DNA of 64,000 nt from Gammaproteobacteria bacterium. Lineage in GTDB: Bacteria; Pseudomonadota; Gammaproteobacteria; JAUIAT01. Every line of letters starts with the position of its first letter. The first letter of the stretch is position 1. A program made the translations under genes and the position numbers. Of this stretch, positions 18,738-27,587 are shown piece by piece. The DNA lies in NCBI GenBank assembly GCA_030425295.1, contig JAUIAT010000009.1, positions 18,493 to 82,492 on the forward strand. The letters run 5' to 3'. Below the pieces are notes generated by a model. It searched no databases, was not told the origin of the DNA, and saw only the letters and a program-made list of their open reading frames with translations.

Positions 18738-20239
18738 AATTTTCTCCTGTAGCTTAAAGCTTCCCCTAAATGCACCACCTTAATATCCTTACTGCCTGCT
18801 AAATCGGCCACGGTGCGTGAAACCCGCAACATCCGATGATAACCACGAGCAGATAATTTAAGTTTTCTTATTGCCTTATGCACAAACTGTATTTCCGCCT
18901 CACCGAGCTTACAATATCGCTCCAAAGCTTTACCATGTAGCTGCGAATTAATACACCCCTGCCGAGCATGTTGCAACTCATGCACCTGATTAACCTTTTC
19001 TTGTAACAAATTACTTGATACATCTTGATTGGGAATGGTTTCACAACCTGTTAATACCTCCAAGGATGGCCTTCCAATAACCAAATGCAAATCAAATCTA
19101 TCAAGCATTGGTCCTGAAATTTTATTTTGATAGCGTTGAATTTGTTCAGATGTACATCGACATTCAATTTCCTTATCACCATAAAACCCACATGGACATG
19201 GATTCATTGCCGCAATACACTGAAACTTAGCTGGAAAAGTGAATTGATAATTTGCTCTAGAAATGGTTACCTCACCACTTTCCATTGGTTCCCGCAAGGC
19301 CTCTAAAACAGATCGATTAAATTCAGGCAACTCATCTAAAAACAAGACACCATGATGAGAAAGCGATATCTCACCAGGCTTAGGTGGACTACCGCCCCCG
19401 ACTAGCGCCACACTTGATGCACTGTGATGCGGCAAGCGAAACGGACGATTCAGCCAGGTTTTTCTGCAAAATTTTCTCCCAGATAGTGAACCAATTGCAG
19501 CCTGAGCTATTCCTTCTTTTTCTGTCATCTGCGGCAAAATAGTTGGGAGCCTTGATGCTAACATAGATTTACCACTTCCCGGCGGTCCTGACATTAATAA
19601 ACTATGCTCCCCACTTGCTGTAATTTCCAAAACTCTCTTTGCTTGGTCTTGCCCCTTAATGTCAGAAACATCTATGGAATAATTACTTTGCACCAATCTA
19701 TCTTTGAGCACATGCGGCTCGATTAATTGTTCCCCCATGATATGTGCGCAAATATCAATTAAATTACTCGCACCATAAACTTCCAAGTTATTGAGCAAAG
19801 CAGCTTCATCTACATTTTCCGATGAGACACCAATTGCCCTCCCAGCCTCTAAAGTTTTCATGGCAAAAGGCAATATTCCACCAACTGGACGCAGCCCTCC
19901 AGACAAAGACAACTCTCCAGCCCACTCATATTGCAATATTTTTTTCTGGTCAATTTGCCCGGAAGCAGCCAAAACGCTTAAAGCAATTGGCAAATCAAAT
20001 CTGCTTCCAGATTTTGGCAGATCGGCAGGAGCTAAATTCACTACAATTTTGCGCCGCGGAAACTCAAAATACGTATGCTGAATTGCACTTTTAACACGAT
20101 CTCTACTTTCCCTGACTGCCGTTTCAGGCATACCAACTATTGCAAAACTAGGAATGCCACCCGAGATATGCGTTTCAATTGTTACCAATGGCGCCTCTAT
20201 TCCATGCGCAGCTCGGCTGTATGCAATCGCCAATGCCAT
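18734..20239 (-). CDS. comM: ComM/YifB family Mg-chelatase-like AAA+ ATPase
   Basis: A 501-residue AAA+ helicase-like protein. It has an N-terminal Lon-like ChlI fold (YSRAAHGIEAPLVTIETHIS, GMPETAVRESRDRVKSAI), Walker A GPPGSGKSMLASRLP, Walker B GVLFLDELPEFNR, and the Mg-chelatase C-terminal domain (KLSARGYHRMLRVSRTVADL). ComM promotes branch migration during natural transformation in gammaproteobacteria. No other competence gene is in the window. It is convergent with ubiK and divergent from proS. Confidence 0.95.
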   Translation of the reverse strand: MALAIAYSRAAHGIEAPLVTIETHISGGIPSFAIVGMPETAVRESRDRVKSAIQHTYFEFPRRKIVVNLAPADLPKSGSRFDLPIALSVLAASGQIDQKKILQYEWAGELSLSGGLRPVGGILPFAMKTLEAGRAIGVSSENVDEAALLNNLEVYGASNLIDICAHIMGEQLIEPHVLKDRLVQSNYSIDVSDIKGQDQAKRVLEITASGEHSLLMSGPPGSGKSMLASRLPTILPQMTEKEGIAQAAIGSLSGRKFCRKTWLNRPFRLPHHSASSVALVGGGSPPKPGEISLSHHGVLFLDELPEFNRSVLEALREPMESGEVTISRANYQFTFPAKFQCIAAMNPCPCGFYGDKEIECRCTSEQIQRYQNKISGPMLDRFDLHLVIGRPSLEVLTGCETIPNQDVSSNLLQEKVNQVHELQHARQGCINSQLHGKALERYCKLGEAEIQFVHKAIRKLKLSARGYHRMLRVSRTVADLAGSKDIKVVHLGEALSYRRKF

Positions 20240-20370
20240 TTGCTACCTCTTATTTATATTACTTACTGAGAACGATATTAATTAATTGCACCTCTAAAAC
20301 AATACCGTACTTGCACCACACATACTTATCTCGATAAAATACGACCAACAACTAAACATCTGGACTTAAC

Positions 20371-21876
20371 ATGAAAAAAACAGCAATAACCCCAACCAGA
20401 ACCGAAAATTACCCTGAGTGGTACCAACAAGTTATTCAAGCCGCTGATTTAGCAGAAAGCTCACCTACCCGCGGCTGCATGGTAATTAAACCTTGGGGAT
20501 ATGCTATATGGGAAAACATACAGCAAGACTTAGATCGCAGATTCAAAGAAACTGGACATGTTAATGCCTACTTTCCATTATTGACACCACTTAGCCATTT
20601 TGAAAAAGAAGCCGAACATGTAGAAGGCTTTGCTAAAGAGTGTGCTGTTGTCACTCACTCACGCCTCAAAGAAGTTGAAGGCGGCCTGGAGCCTGATGGC
20701 AAGCTTGAAGAGCCCCTAGTAGTTCGCCCGACAAGCGAAACAATGTTCGGTGCAATGTATTCAAAATGGATTCAATCTTATCGCGATTTGCCCCTTTTAA
20801 TTAATCAGTGGGCGAATGTGATGCGATGGGAAATGCGTACTCGTTTATTTTTAAGAACAGCTGAGTTTTTATGGCAAGAAGGTCACACAGCCCACGCAAC
20901 AAAAGAAGAGGCGATCTCAGAAACCAAGCAAATGCTTGATGTATATGCCGACTTCGCTGAAAGCATATTGGCAATACCTGTCGTTAAAGGTGAAAAACCT
21001 TGCATGGAGCGATTCCCTGGAGCGGTGAGCACTTATTGTATTGAAGCCATAATGCAAGATGGCAAAGCACTACAGGCTGGAACCTCACACTTTTTGGGCC
21101 AAAATTTTGCGAAGGCCTCAGAAATTCGATTCTTAAGTAAAGAAGGAACACAAGAATACGCTTGGACGACTTCTTGGGGTGTTTCAACTCGCCTAATTGG
21201 TGGATTAATTATGACTCACAGCGATGATGATGGCTTAGTTATTCCACCAAAAGTCGCACCTCAACATATTATAATCCTTCCAATTTACCGAAATAATGAC
21301 GAGCGCGACAAAGTTTTAGATTATTGCAAAAGACTTAAAGAAAAACTTCAAAAAACTCAATTTAATAACCAGCCAATCCGAGTACAGATTGATGATAGAG
21401 ATCTTCGCGGGGGAGAAAAAACGTGGCAATGGATTAAAAAAGGTGCGCCTATCCGCGTTGAGGTCGGCCCTAGAGATATTGAGAAGAACTCTGTTTTCGT
21501 AGGCAGGCGTGACAAAGCACCAAAAGACAAGCTAAGCTATGAATTTGATAATTTCACCGACAAAGCTAGCGCAATACTTGAGGAAATTCAAAACAACTTA
21601 TTCAAAAAAGCTATAGATTTTCGCAAAAATAACAGCCACAAAGCAGACAGTTTTGACGAATTTAAGGCTATTTTCACAAGAAATAACGACAAATACCCGC
21701 AAATTCAAGGGGGCTTCGTTGAGTGCTTTGCAATTGACTCAACTGAAATCGAAGAATACATTAAACCGCTTAAAGTTACAGCGCGCTGTATCATTCTAGA
21801 TCAAAAAGAAACCGGCAAATGTATATTCACAGGCAAAGAAGGCGCGGTAAAAATGATTTTTGCCAAGTCTTACTAG
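20371..21876 (+). CDS. proS: Prolyl-tRNA synthetase, eukaryote/archaeal type
   Basis: A class II synthetase charging tRNA-Pro. At 501 residues it lacks the large editing insertion (INS domain) of the usual gammaproteobacterial enzyme (about 570). Motifs fit the ProS type 3 group shared by Archaea, eukaryotes and some bacteria: SSPTRGCMVIKPWGYAIWE, VRPTSETMFGAMYSKWI, RWEMRTRLFLRTAEFLWQEG, QAGTSHFLGQNFAKASEI. The C-terminal domain ends IFAKSY, as in that group, though its zinc cysteines are mostly replaced. The TAG stop is part of a dispersed repeat (TAGGGCCTGTTGAC). Probably an old horizontal replacement. Confidence 0.95.
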   Translation: MKKTAITPTRTENYPEWYQQVIQAADLAESSPTRGCMVIKPWGYAIWENIQQDLDRRFKETGHVNAYFPLLTPLSHFEKEAEHVEGFAKECAVVTHSRLKEVEGGLEPDGKLEEPLVVRPTSETMFGAMYSKWIQSYRDLPLLINQWANVMRWEMRTRLFLRTAEFLWQEGHTAHATKEEAISETKQMLDVYADFAESILAIPVVKGEKPCMERFPGAVSTYCIEAIMQDGKALQAGTSHFLGQNFAKASEIRFLSKEGTQEYAWTTSWGVSTRLIGGLIMTHSDDDGLVIPPKVAPQHIIILPIYRNNDERDKVLDYCKRLKEKLQKTQFNNQPIRVQIDDRDLRGGEKTWQWIKKGAPIRVEVGPRDIEKNSVFVGRRDKAPKDKLSYEFDNFTDKASAILEEIQNNLFKKAIDFRKNNSHKADSFDEFKAIFTRNNDKYPQIQGGFVECFAIDSTEIEEYIKPLKVTARCIILDQKETGKCIFTGKEGAVKMIFAKSY

Positions 21877-21951
21877 GGCCTGTTGACCACTGACATAACA
21901 ACACTTAAACCGTGAACAAATATCCGTCCCGCGAACTAAAAGCGGGACACG

Positions 21952-23409
21952 CTACCCATTAAGCAAGACCTCCCTCAGTGCCTTAGCCTTATCAAAAGTC
22001 TCCTGATACTCTTCACCAGGATCAGAATCAAGAACAACCGCACCTCCAGCCTGAAAAGTAACATCATCGCCTTTAATGCAAAACGTACGAATCACAATTG
22101 AAGTATCCATCGCGCCATCAAAACCTATATAACCAATACTTCCGCAATACGGGCCGCGCCTTGTTGGCTCAAGCTCCTCAATTATTTCCATTGCACGGAC
22201 CTTTGGCGCTCCGGTAATTGACCCTCCAGGGAAACAAGCTCTCAACAAATCTAGCGAAGTTTTGCCAGGCATTAACTCACCCAAAACAACAGAAACGAGA
22301 TGATGCACAGTCTCAAAACTCTCTAAACCACAAAGCTGCGGCACCTTCACAGAATTAGGACTACAAACTTTAGACAAATCATTACGCATCAAATCGACGA
22401 TCATATTATTTTCGGCGTGGTCTTTTTCGCTTGCAATTAGCTCCTCAGCATATTTTTTATCCTGAACTACGTCTTTGCTTCTTGGACGTGTCCCTTTAAT
22501 TGGGCGAGTCTCAACCTTTCCATTCTGACACAGCAAAAATCGCTCTGGAGATGCAGACGCAATTACCAAGTCACCAAATTTCATATATGCGGCAAATGGC
22601 GCAGAATTATGTCGCCTAAGATCTTTATACAGCTCAAAAGTATCAATTCCTTTGGGTAAAATTGCTCGGAACCTCTGGGAAATATTCGCCTCAAAAATAT
22701 CGCCAGCCAAAATGTACTCAATAGTTTTTTGCACCTTTTCTTGATAGTTTTGCGGAGTGAAATTACTTGAAATATGCATAGGAGCCGGATCCCTTGTCTG
22801 CGCTCGGGATGACATATGTGTTGTTACCCCAAGAGAATCACCTATCCTCCCGAGAGCCCCATTTGTCATCCCGAGCGCAGCCGAGGGATCCGAACAACCC
22901 ACACCATCAAGAAGCCAATCTAACCGCTCCTGCGCCCTTTCATCACACTGAGAACAATCAATAGAATGACCAGTGGATACTGCCCAAGCCTGCTCTTTCA
23001 AATGATCAAAAGACAATACCAAGTCATACAAGCCCAAAATAGCGAGCGGCCACCCGAAGTCATCAACAGATTTTGTTTCAATTTTTTCAAGCTGCCTAAA
23101 TAAATCATAAGAAAAATACCCCATCAAACCACCTTGAAATGGGGGCAATTCCGAATTAGGTGATTGACAAAAATTACTTATTAGACTTTTTAGAAAACCA
23201 AAAAGATCACCAGAATCAACTCTCTCCCCAAGCCACTCAACCGAACCCTCTCTAGCTTTAAGCACAGCGAGAGGATCAACCCCAATAAAGCTATATCGCC
23301 CCACATGCTCATGAAATCGCGCACTATCTAGCCAAACAGTTTTTTCAATAGATGGCAACTTGTCAATGTATTTAGCAGGATCGGTATAGGGGATAGGTGT
23401 AATCTTCAT
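21952..23409 (-). CDS. pabB: Aminodeoxychorismate synthase component I, with in-frame repeat insertion
   Basis: A 485-residue chorismate-utilising enzyme that makes 4-amino-4-deoxychorismate for folate synthesis. The motif RPIKGTRPR carries the Lys that distinguishes PabB from TrpE (PIAGTRPR). Other signatures are GDIFEANISQRF, SEKDHAENNMIVDLMRNDLS and GSITGAPKVRAMEIIEELE. Residues about 172-211 (CSDPSAALGMTNGALG and HMSSRAQTRDPAP) are encoded by an inverted pair of dispersed repeats, placed in the linker between the N-terminal domain and the chorismate-binding domain. No pabA or pabC neighbour is visible. Confidence 0.93.
   Translation of the reverse strand: MKITPIPYTDPAKYIDKLPSIEKTVWLDSARFHEHVGRYSFIGVDPLAVLKAREGSVEWLGERVDSGDLFGFLKSLISNFCQSPNSELPPFQGGLMGYFSYDLFRQLEKIETKSVDDFGWPLAILGLYDLVLSFDHLKEQAWAVSTGHSIDCSQCDERAQERLDWLLDGVGCSDPSAALGMTNGALGRIGDSLGVTTHMSSRAQTRDPAPMHISSNFTPQNYQEKVQKTIEYILAGDIFEANISQRFRAILPKGIDTFELYKDLRRHNSAPFAAYMKFGDLVIASASPERFLLCQNGKVETRPIKGTRPRSKDVVQDKKYAEELIASEKDHAENNMIVDLMRNDLSKVCSPNSVKVPQLCGLESFETVHHLVSVVLGELMPGKTSLDLLRACFPGGSITGAPKVRAMEIIEELEPTRRGPYCGSIGYIGFDGAMDTSIVIRTFCIKGDDVTFQAGGAVVLDSDPGEEYQETFDKAKALREVLLNG
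22787..22891. repeat. Inverted pair of palindromic repeats inside pabB
   Basis: Two 28-base units, 22787-22814 and 22864-22891, are inverted copies of each other with four mismatches. They begin or end GGATCCCT and GGGATGACA. They are of the same family as the intergenic elements at 50236, 52320 and 59289. The whole stays in frame. Confidence 0.85.
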
Positions 23410-23593
23410 TTTTATTCAAAGCTCAAGAAATTGAACAGCAATTATAATCTCAGGCTTAGACCTCAGTCCACAAGCGTCCTTGCAAATAATTAATAAAAAG
23501 GAGAAAATATTCACACTCGCCCCTTTAGCCTGACCTCTGCTAAGTCGAATAGGTCAAGACAAGGGGGTAAATATAATAATCACGAGGTAAATT

Positions 23594-23920
<327 letters not shown>

Positions 23921-23929
23921 ATTTACAAA

Positions 23930-23949
23930 GTCCCCGCCCTGCCGGGGAC
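23930..23949 (+). terminator. Stem-loop after trxA
   Basis: GTCCCCG and CGGGGAC around CCCTGC. It is a strong GC stem 10 bases after the stop, but it has no T-run after it, so termination by it alone is uncertain. Confidence 0.5.
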
Positions 23950-23960
23950 GACCTTCACCA

Positions 23961-24168
23961 AGGGTAAACGCACCTAACTTTATACAGTTAACTTCTTGAT
24001 TATAGTCATTATTTTTAACCAAAAGTTTTGCACCCAGTTATAATAAGCCAAAGCGTTATCCTGGCCTTCGCTATGATGACGCAGCTTTTGTGGTCTGTAG
24101 TGACTCGACAGATCGCCTCAAAAAACTATTCTTCAACCTTATTGTATAAATTCAGATGCGTTTACCCT
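23961..24168. mobile_element. MITE-like segment with ISAs1-type ends
   Basis: The left end AGGGTAAACGCACCTAACTT (23961-23980) and the right end, inverted at 24149-24168, match at 17 of 20 bases. The 208-base interior has no gene. The same inverted end recurs at 25605, next to a transposase remnant, so this may be a non-autonomous element or the left end of a larger one. This segment fills the long gap after trxA. Confidence 0.6.
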
Positions 24169-24283
24169 GAATACCAATAAGACTTTTGAACAGTGGAGTG
24201 CTATTCTAGATATGATAGTTAATCACTCTCAAAGTTTTAAATAAATGGATATAGACTATGGATAAAAATATGGAAAAAGAAAA

Positions 24284-25402
24284 ATGCGCCACAGTCACAT
24301 TTTAATACTTAGTAGAAAAATTAATTTAGCTGCCCTGAGAAAAAGGTCAGAGTGGAGAATTGAAGAATTAAACAAGGAATTATTATCATCGATTAAAAAA
24401 GCTAATCAAAATGATTTTACTACAATATTATCTGATTTAGCTGATCTAGAAACATTTCATTTGCAAAATGTCTTTTTCTACATTAGTAAAGCAATTTATA
24501 ACGCTACCTCCAACTCTATCAATAGCCATACTGCCAATTTTTTTGATGGATTAATTCGTGTTACTACTTCCTACGTAGACTCAAGAGCGCCAATTGAGGC
24601 CGCAAGCAAGGTTTTATTATTTTTGATTAGAAAAGCTAATCAAGCTCAGCTTGATATAATACTCTCTGGCCTAGGAAAAAAATACTTTAATAGAGATAGC
24701 TATTACTGGCTTAGTAGAGCAGTTGGTGCCGCCGGCAGAGGATCATGGTTACAAGTTGAGGCTGCAAACAAAGCTTTATTATTATTGATTAGAAAAGCTA
24801 ATCAAGCTCAGCTTGGTAGAATACTCTCTGGCTTAAATAGCTCCTTCTTAGCAAATGGCTATTTTCATCTTAGTGGTGCAATCCAAAATGCTGTCTACAC
24901 CGATGGATCAAAAGCAAAAATTGAAGAAGCAAGCAAGATTTTATTTTTATTGATTGAAAAATCGAATGAAGATCAGCTTGGTATAATATTCTCTGGCTTA
25001 GTAGAAAAAAATAAGCTTGGGATCAATGGCTATTGTCTTCTCAGAAGAAACTTAAAAAAGTCCGGCACTTTGCGTCAACAACTGGCCCGATCCTTTATTA
25101 TTTCTACGCAAAAAGTCAGCAAGCTACAAAATACTAGTAAACACATATTTTCACTTTGCAAAAAAGAAATTGTGCAACAAATCATTAATAAATATGCTCC
25201 TGATGAAGCGGGTCATTTTCTAGAACAAAATCACCCAGTATCTATTGTGCTTAAACACAATGCTTCTCTTGCATCGGTGAGAGGAGTTTTATTTGGAGGC
25301 AATTATTATAAGCAGCTTGTAAACTTTGTGAAGACATCAATTGCTGATAAAAATATTACTCAAACCACTGTTTCTCAGACCGATTCGAGAAAAATTGCTT
25401 AA
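24284..25402 (+). CDS. Helical tandem-repeat protein, effector-like
   Basis: A 372-residue protein not recognised as a known family. It holds about four repeats of roughly 55 residues (about 28-80, 103-157, 158-212, 213-260). The pattern is EAASKVLLFLIRKANQAQLD, then IILSGL, then a Tyr-rich helix. Two repeats share over 30 identical bases, so the expansion is recent. The rest is basic and helical. The start at 24284 follows GGAAAAAG; the frame is closed just upstream. It sits between ISAs1-type ends in the trxA-rho interval. An effector role is inference from the repeat architecture and mobile context only. Confidence 0.7.
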   Translation: MRHSHILILSRKINLAALRKRSEWRIEELNKELLSSIKKANQNDFTTILSDLADLETFHLQNVFFYISKAIYNATSNSINSHTANFFDGLIRVTTSYVDSRAPIEAASKVLLFLIRKANQAQLDIILSGLGKKYFNRDSYYWLSRAVGAAGRGSWLQVEAANKALLLLIRKANQAQLGRILSGLNSSFLANGYFHLSGAIQNAVYTDGSKAKIEEASKILFLLIEKSNEDQLGIIFSGLVEKNKLGINGYCLLRRNLKKSGTLRQQLARSFIISTQKVSKLQNTSKHIFSLCKKEIVQQIINKYAPDEAGHFLEQNHPVSIVLKHNASLASVRGVLFGGNYYKQLVNFVKTSIADKNITQTTVSQTDSRKIA

Positions 25403-25412
25403 TTTTAATTGC

Positions 25413-25592
25413 AAAAGGGAAGATGAATGCTGGATTAGAGATGAAAATTCTGTGATTAACTTCTCTTGGCTAAGAAAATTTGGCCTCGGGCTACTGAAGA
25501 ATGAAACCTCCTTTAAGGCTAGTATTAGGAAGAAACAGCGTAAAGCCTGCACTAACTTGGATTACTTGCAAAAGGTCATTGTGCAAATTTAG
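25413..25592 (+). pseudogene. ISAs1-family transposase remnant (C-terminal end)
   Basis: The translated stretch KREDECWIRDENSVINFSWL, RKFGLGLLKNETSFKASIRK and KQRKACTNLDYLQKVI matches the C-terminal end of ISAs1/H-repeat transposases (R.GNAAENLA..RR.ALNLLK..K..S...KR..AGWD.DYL). The upstream catalytic part is absent. Thirteen bases after its stop comes the element end TTTACCCT. With the remnant, the gap between the repeat protein and rho is explained. Confidence 0.7.
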
Positions 25593-25606
25593 ATGCGTTT
25601 ACCCTG
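25578..25606. repeat. Right end of the ISAs1-like unit; direct copy of 24141-24169
   Basis: A 29-base stretch (ATTGTGCAAATTTAG then ATGCGTTTACCCTG) matches 24141-24169 at 26 of 29 positions in direct orientation. It is inverted relative to the end at 23961-23980 (18 of 20 bases). Confidence 0.7.
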
Positions 25607-25748
25607 CACCTCATAACCAAAACTTGCATAAAAATAAAATTTAGCCTAGAATCGTAAATGATGCATATCGCGTCGACCTAATTACCCATTCAACGGTAAC
25701 TTTTTCCAACCAAACAAATGGTTTTAATCAACATAGAAGAAACAATCA

Positions 25749-27005
25749 ATGAATTTAACTGAACTTAAGAAGCTATCTCCAGCTCAACTTATGGAAACTG
25801 CGGAAAAAATGGAGCTTGGTCCTCAAACTCGCGTCCGCAAACAAGATCTAATTTTCAGAATCTTAAAAGCTCACGCTGAAAAAGGCGAAGACATCCACGG
25901 CGATGGTGTTATAGAAATCCTTCCTGATGGCTTTGGTTTTTTGCGATCCCCTAACAACTCATACCTTGCAGGGCCAGATGACATTTATGTGTCTCCAAGT
26001 CAAATTCGCCGCTTTAATCTACGCACAGGTGATACTGTTTCTGGGAAAATTCGCCCCCCAGAAAAGAGTGAACGTTATTTTGCACTAGTTAAAGTTGATC
26101 AAATCAACTTCGACAAACCAGAAAACTCTAGAAACAAAATTCTTTTCGAAAACCTTACTCCGCTGTATGCCCATGAACGCCTAAGAATGGAGCGCGGTAA
26201 TGGTTCTTCTGAAGACTTTACTGGCCGCGTAATTGATCTAGCTGCCCCAATTGGTAAAGGTCAACGTGGCCTAATCGTAGCGCCTCCAAAAACTGGTAAA
26301 ACTATCATGTTGCAACACATTGCCCGTTCAATCGTTGCTAACAATCCAGAGTGCTACTTGATGGTTCTTTTAATTGGTGAGCGCCCAGAGGAAGTCACAG
26401 ATATGCAACGCTCAGTCAGAGGTGAAGTTATCGCTAGTACTTTTGATGAACCACCACAACGCCATGTACAAGCAGCCGAAATGGCATTTGAACGCGCCAA
26501 ACGCTTAGTCGAGCACAAGCATGATGTAGTAATTCTAATGGACTCTATAACTCGTTTAGCACGCGCCAACAACTCTGTAGTTCCATCTTCTGGTAAAGTT
26601 TTAACTGGCGGCATGGACGCAAACGCTTTACAAAAACCGAAAAAACTTTTTGGTACTGCACGTAACGTTGAAGAAGGTGGAAGCTTAACAGTTCTTGCAA
26701 CTGCTCTTATTGACACCGGATCTCGTATGGACGAGGTTATTTACGAAGAATTCAAAGGTACTGGTAATATGGAAATTCACTTGGATCGCCGTATTGCAGA
26801 AAAACGCGTATTCCCATCAATCAACATTAATCGCTCCGGCTCTCGCCGTGAAGACTTGATCACAACTCCTGAAGAGTTGCAAAAAATGTGGATTCTACGC
26901 AAAATATTACATCCGATGGATGAAATCGCTGCTATTGAGTTCTTGCTTGAGCGCTTAGCTAACACTAAGACTAACGAAGAATTCTTCAACGCGATGAAAC
27001 GCTAG
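25749..27005 (+). CDS. rho: Transcription termination factor Rho
   Basis: A 418-residue hexameric RNA-dependent ATPase that ends transcription. It has the N-terminal helical part ([20 protein letters not shown]), the RNA-binding cold-shock domain ([36 protein letters not shown]), the P-loop [12 protein letters not shown], Walker [16 protein letters not shown], and the R-loop [19 protein letters not shown]. Length matches E. coli Rho (419). A palindromic repeat follows nine bases after the stop. Confidence 0.98.
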   Translation: MNLTELKKLSPAQLMETAEKMELGPQTRVRKQDLIFRILKAHAEKGEDIHGDGVIEILPDGFGFLRSPNNSYLAGPDDIYVSPSQIRRFNLRTGDTVSGKIRPPEKSERYFALVKVDQINFDKPENSRNKILFENLTPLYAHERLRMERGNGSSEDFTGRVIDLAAPIGKGQRGLIVAPPKTGKTIMLQHIARSIVANNPECYLMVLLIGERPEEVTDMQRSVRGEVIASTFDEPPQRHVQAAEMAFERAKRLVEHKHDVVILMDSITRLARANNSVVPSSGKVLTGGMDANALQKPKKLFGTARNVEEGGSLTVLATALIDTGSRMDEVIYEEFKGTGNMEIHLDRRIAEKRVFPSININRSGSRREDLITTPEELQKMWILRKILHPMDEIAAIEFLLERLANTKTNEEFFNAMKR

Positions 27006-27013
27006 TTTGAATA

Positions 27014-27043
27014 TGGATCCCGCGATCAAGTCGCGGGATGACA
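27014..27043. repeat. Palindromic repeat between rho and def
   Basis: A 30-base element TGGATCCCGCGATCAAG followed by TCGCGGGATGACA, with 9-base inverted arms. It differs from the repeat in mnmA at two positions only. It lies before the def ribosome-binding site. Confidence 0.9.
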
Positions 27044-27060
27044 AATTTAATGGAGAAACC

Positions 27061-27585
27061 ATGGCTATATTAGAGATTTTGCAACACCCTCACCCAAACT
27101 TGAAGCTTGCGGGGGAAGAAATTAAAAAAGTTGACGCTTCAATCAAAAAGATCATCGATGACCTATATGAGACGATGTATTCCTTTGAGCATTGCGTTGG
27201 CCTCGCAGCAACACAAGTTAACATTCAAAAGAAAGTTGCAGTAATTGATATCTCTGAAGAACGTAATGAACCTCTATGTATAATCAACCCAGTTATTATT
27301 GATACGAAAGATGAAGTTACTGAGCCTGAAAGCTGCATGTCCGTGCCAGCTGGCATTAGTGAAAATGTTACTCGCCCAGAAACTGTGACTGTTGAATTTA
27401 TGGATGCAGAAGGCAAGAAACAAAAGCTTACTGCAAGCGGTTTTCTTGCTAAAGCAATCCAGCACGAGACAGACCACCTAAATGGCATGCTGTTTATAGA
27501 TCATGTTTCTCGCCTTAAGCGCGAACGAATCGAAAAACGCATGAGCAAGTGGCGCAAACGTTACGCAGATCACGCAGAGTCTTAG
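27061..27585 (+). CDS. def: Peptide deformylase
   Basis: A metalloenzyme that removes the formyl group from nascent proteins. The 174-residue product has motif I GLAATQVN, motif II ESCMSVPAG (usually EGCLS; Gly to Ser and Leu to Met here) with the metal-binding Cys retained, and motif III QHETDHLNG with both His and the catalytic Glu. The start ATG at 27061 follows GGAGA by five bases. The frame extends upstream into the palindromic repeat, but that stretch is not a plausible N-terminus. It is followed two bases later by fmt. Confidence 0.95.
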   Translation: MAILEILQHPHPNLKLAGEEIKKVDASIKKIIDDLYETMYSFEHCVGLAATQVNIQKKVAVIDISEERNEPLCIINPVIIDTKDEVTEPESCMSVPAGISENVTRPETVTVEFMDAEGKKQKLTASGFLAKAIQHETDHLNGMLFIDHVSRLKRERIEKRMSKWRKRYADHAES

Positions 27586-27587
27586 AA

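Noticed and set aside
23572..23577. TATAAT just before trxA as a promoter -10
   Set aside because: It would start the transcript about ten bases before the ATG and has no matching -35 element.
24600..25030. CRISPR-like spaced repeats
   Set aside because: The repeats are in-frame coding units of about 165 bases with diverged sequence, not short direct repeats with unique spacers.
26354..26716. 120-codon minus-strand frame within rho
   Set aside because: Antisense shadow of strongly conserved Rho sequence.
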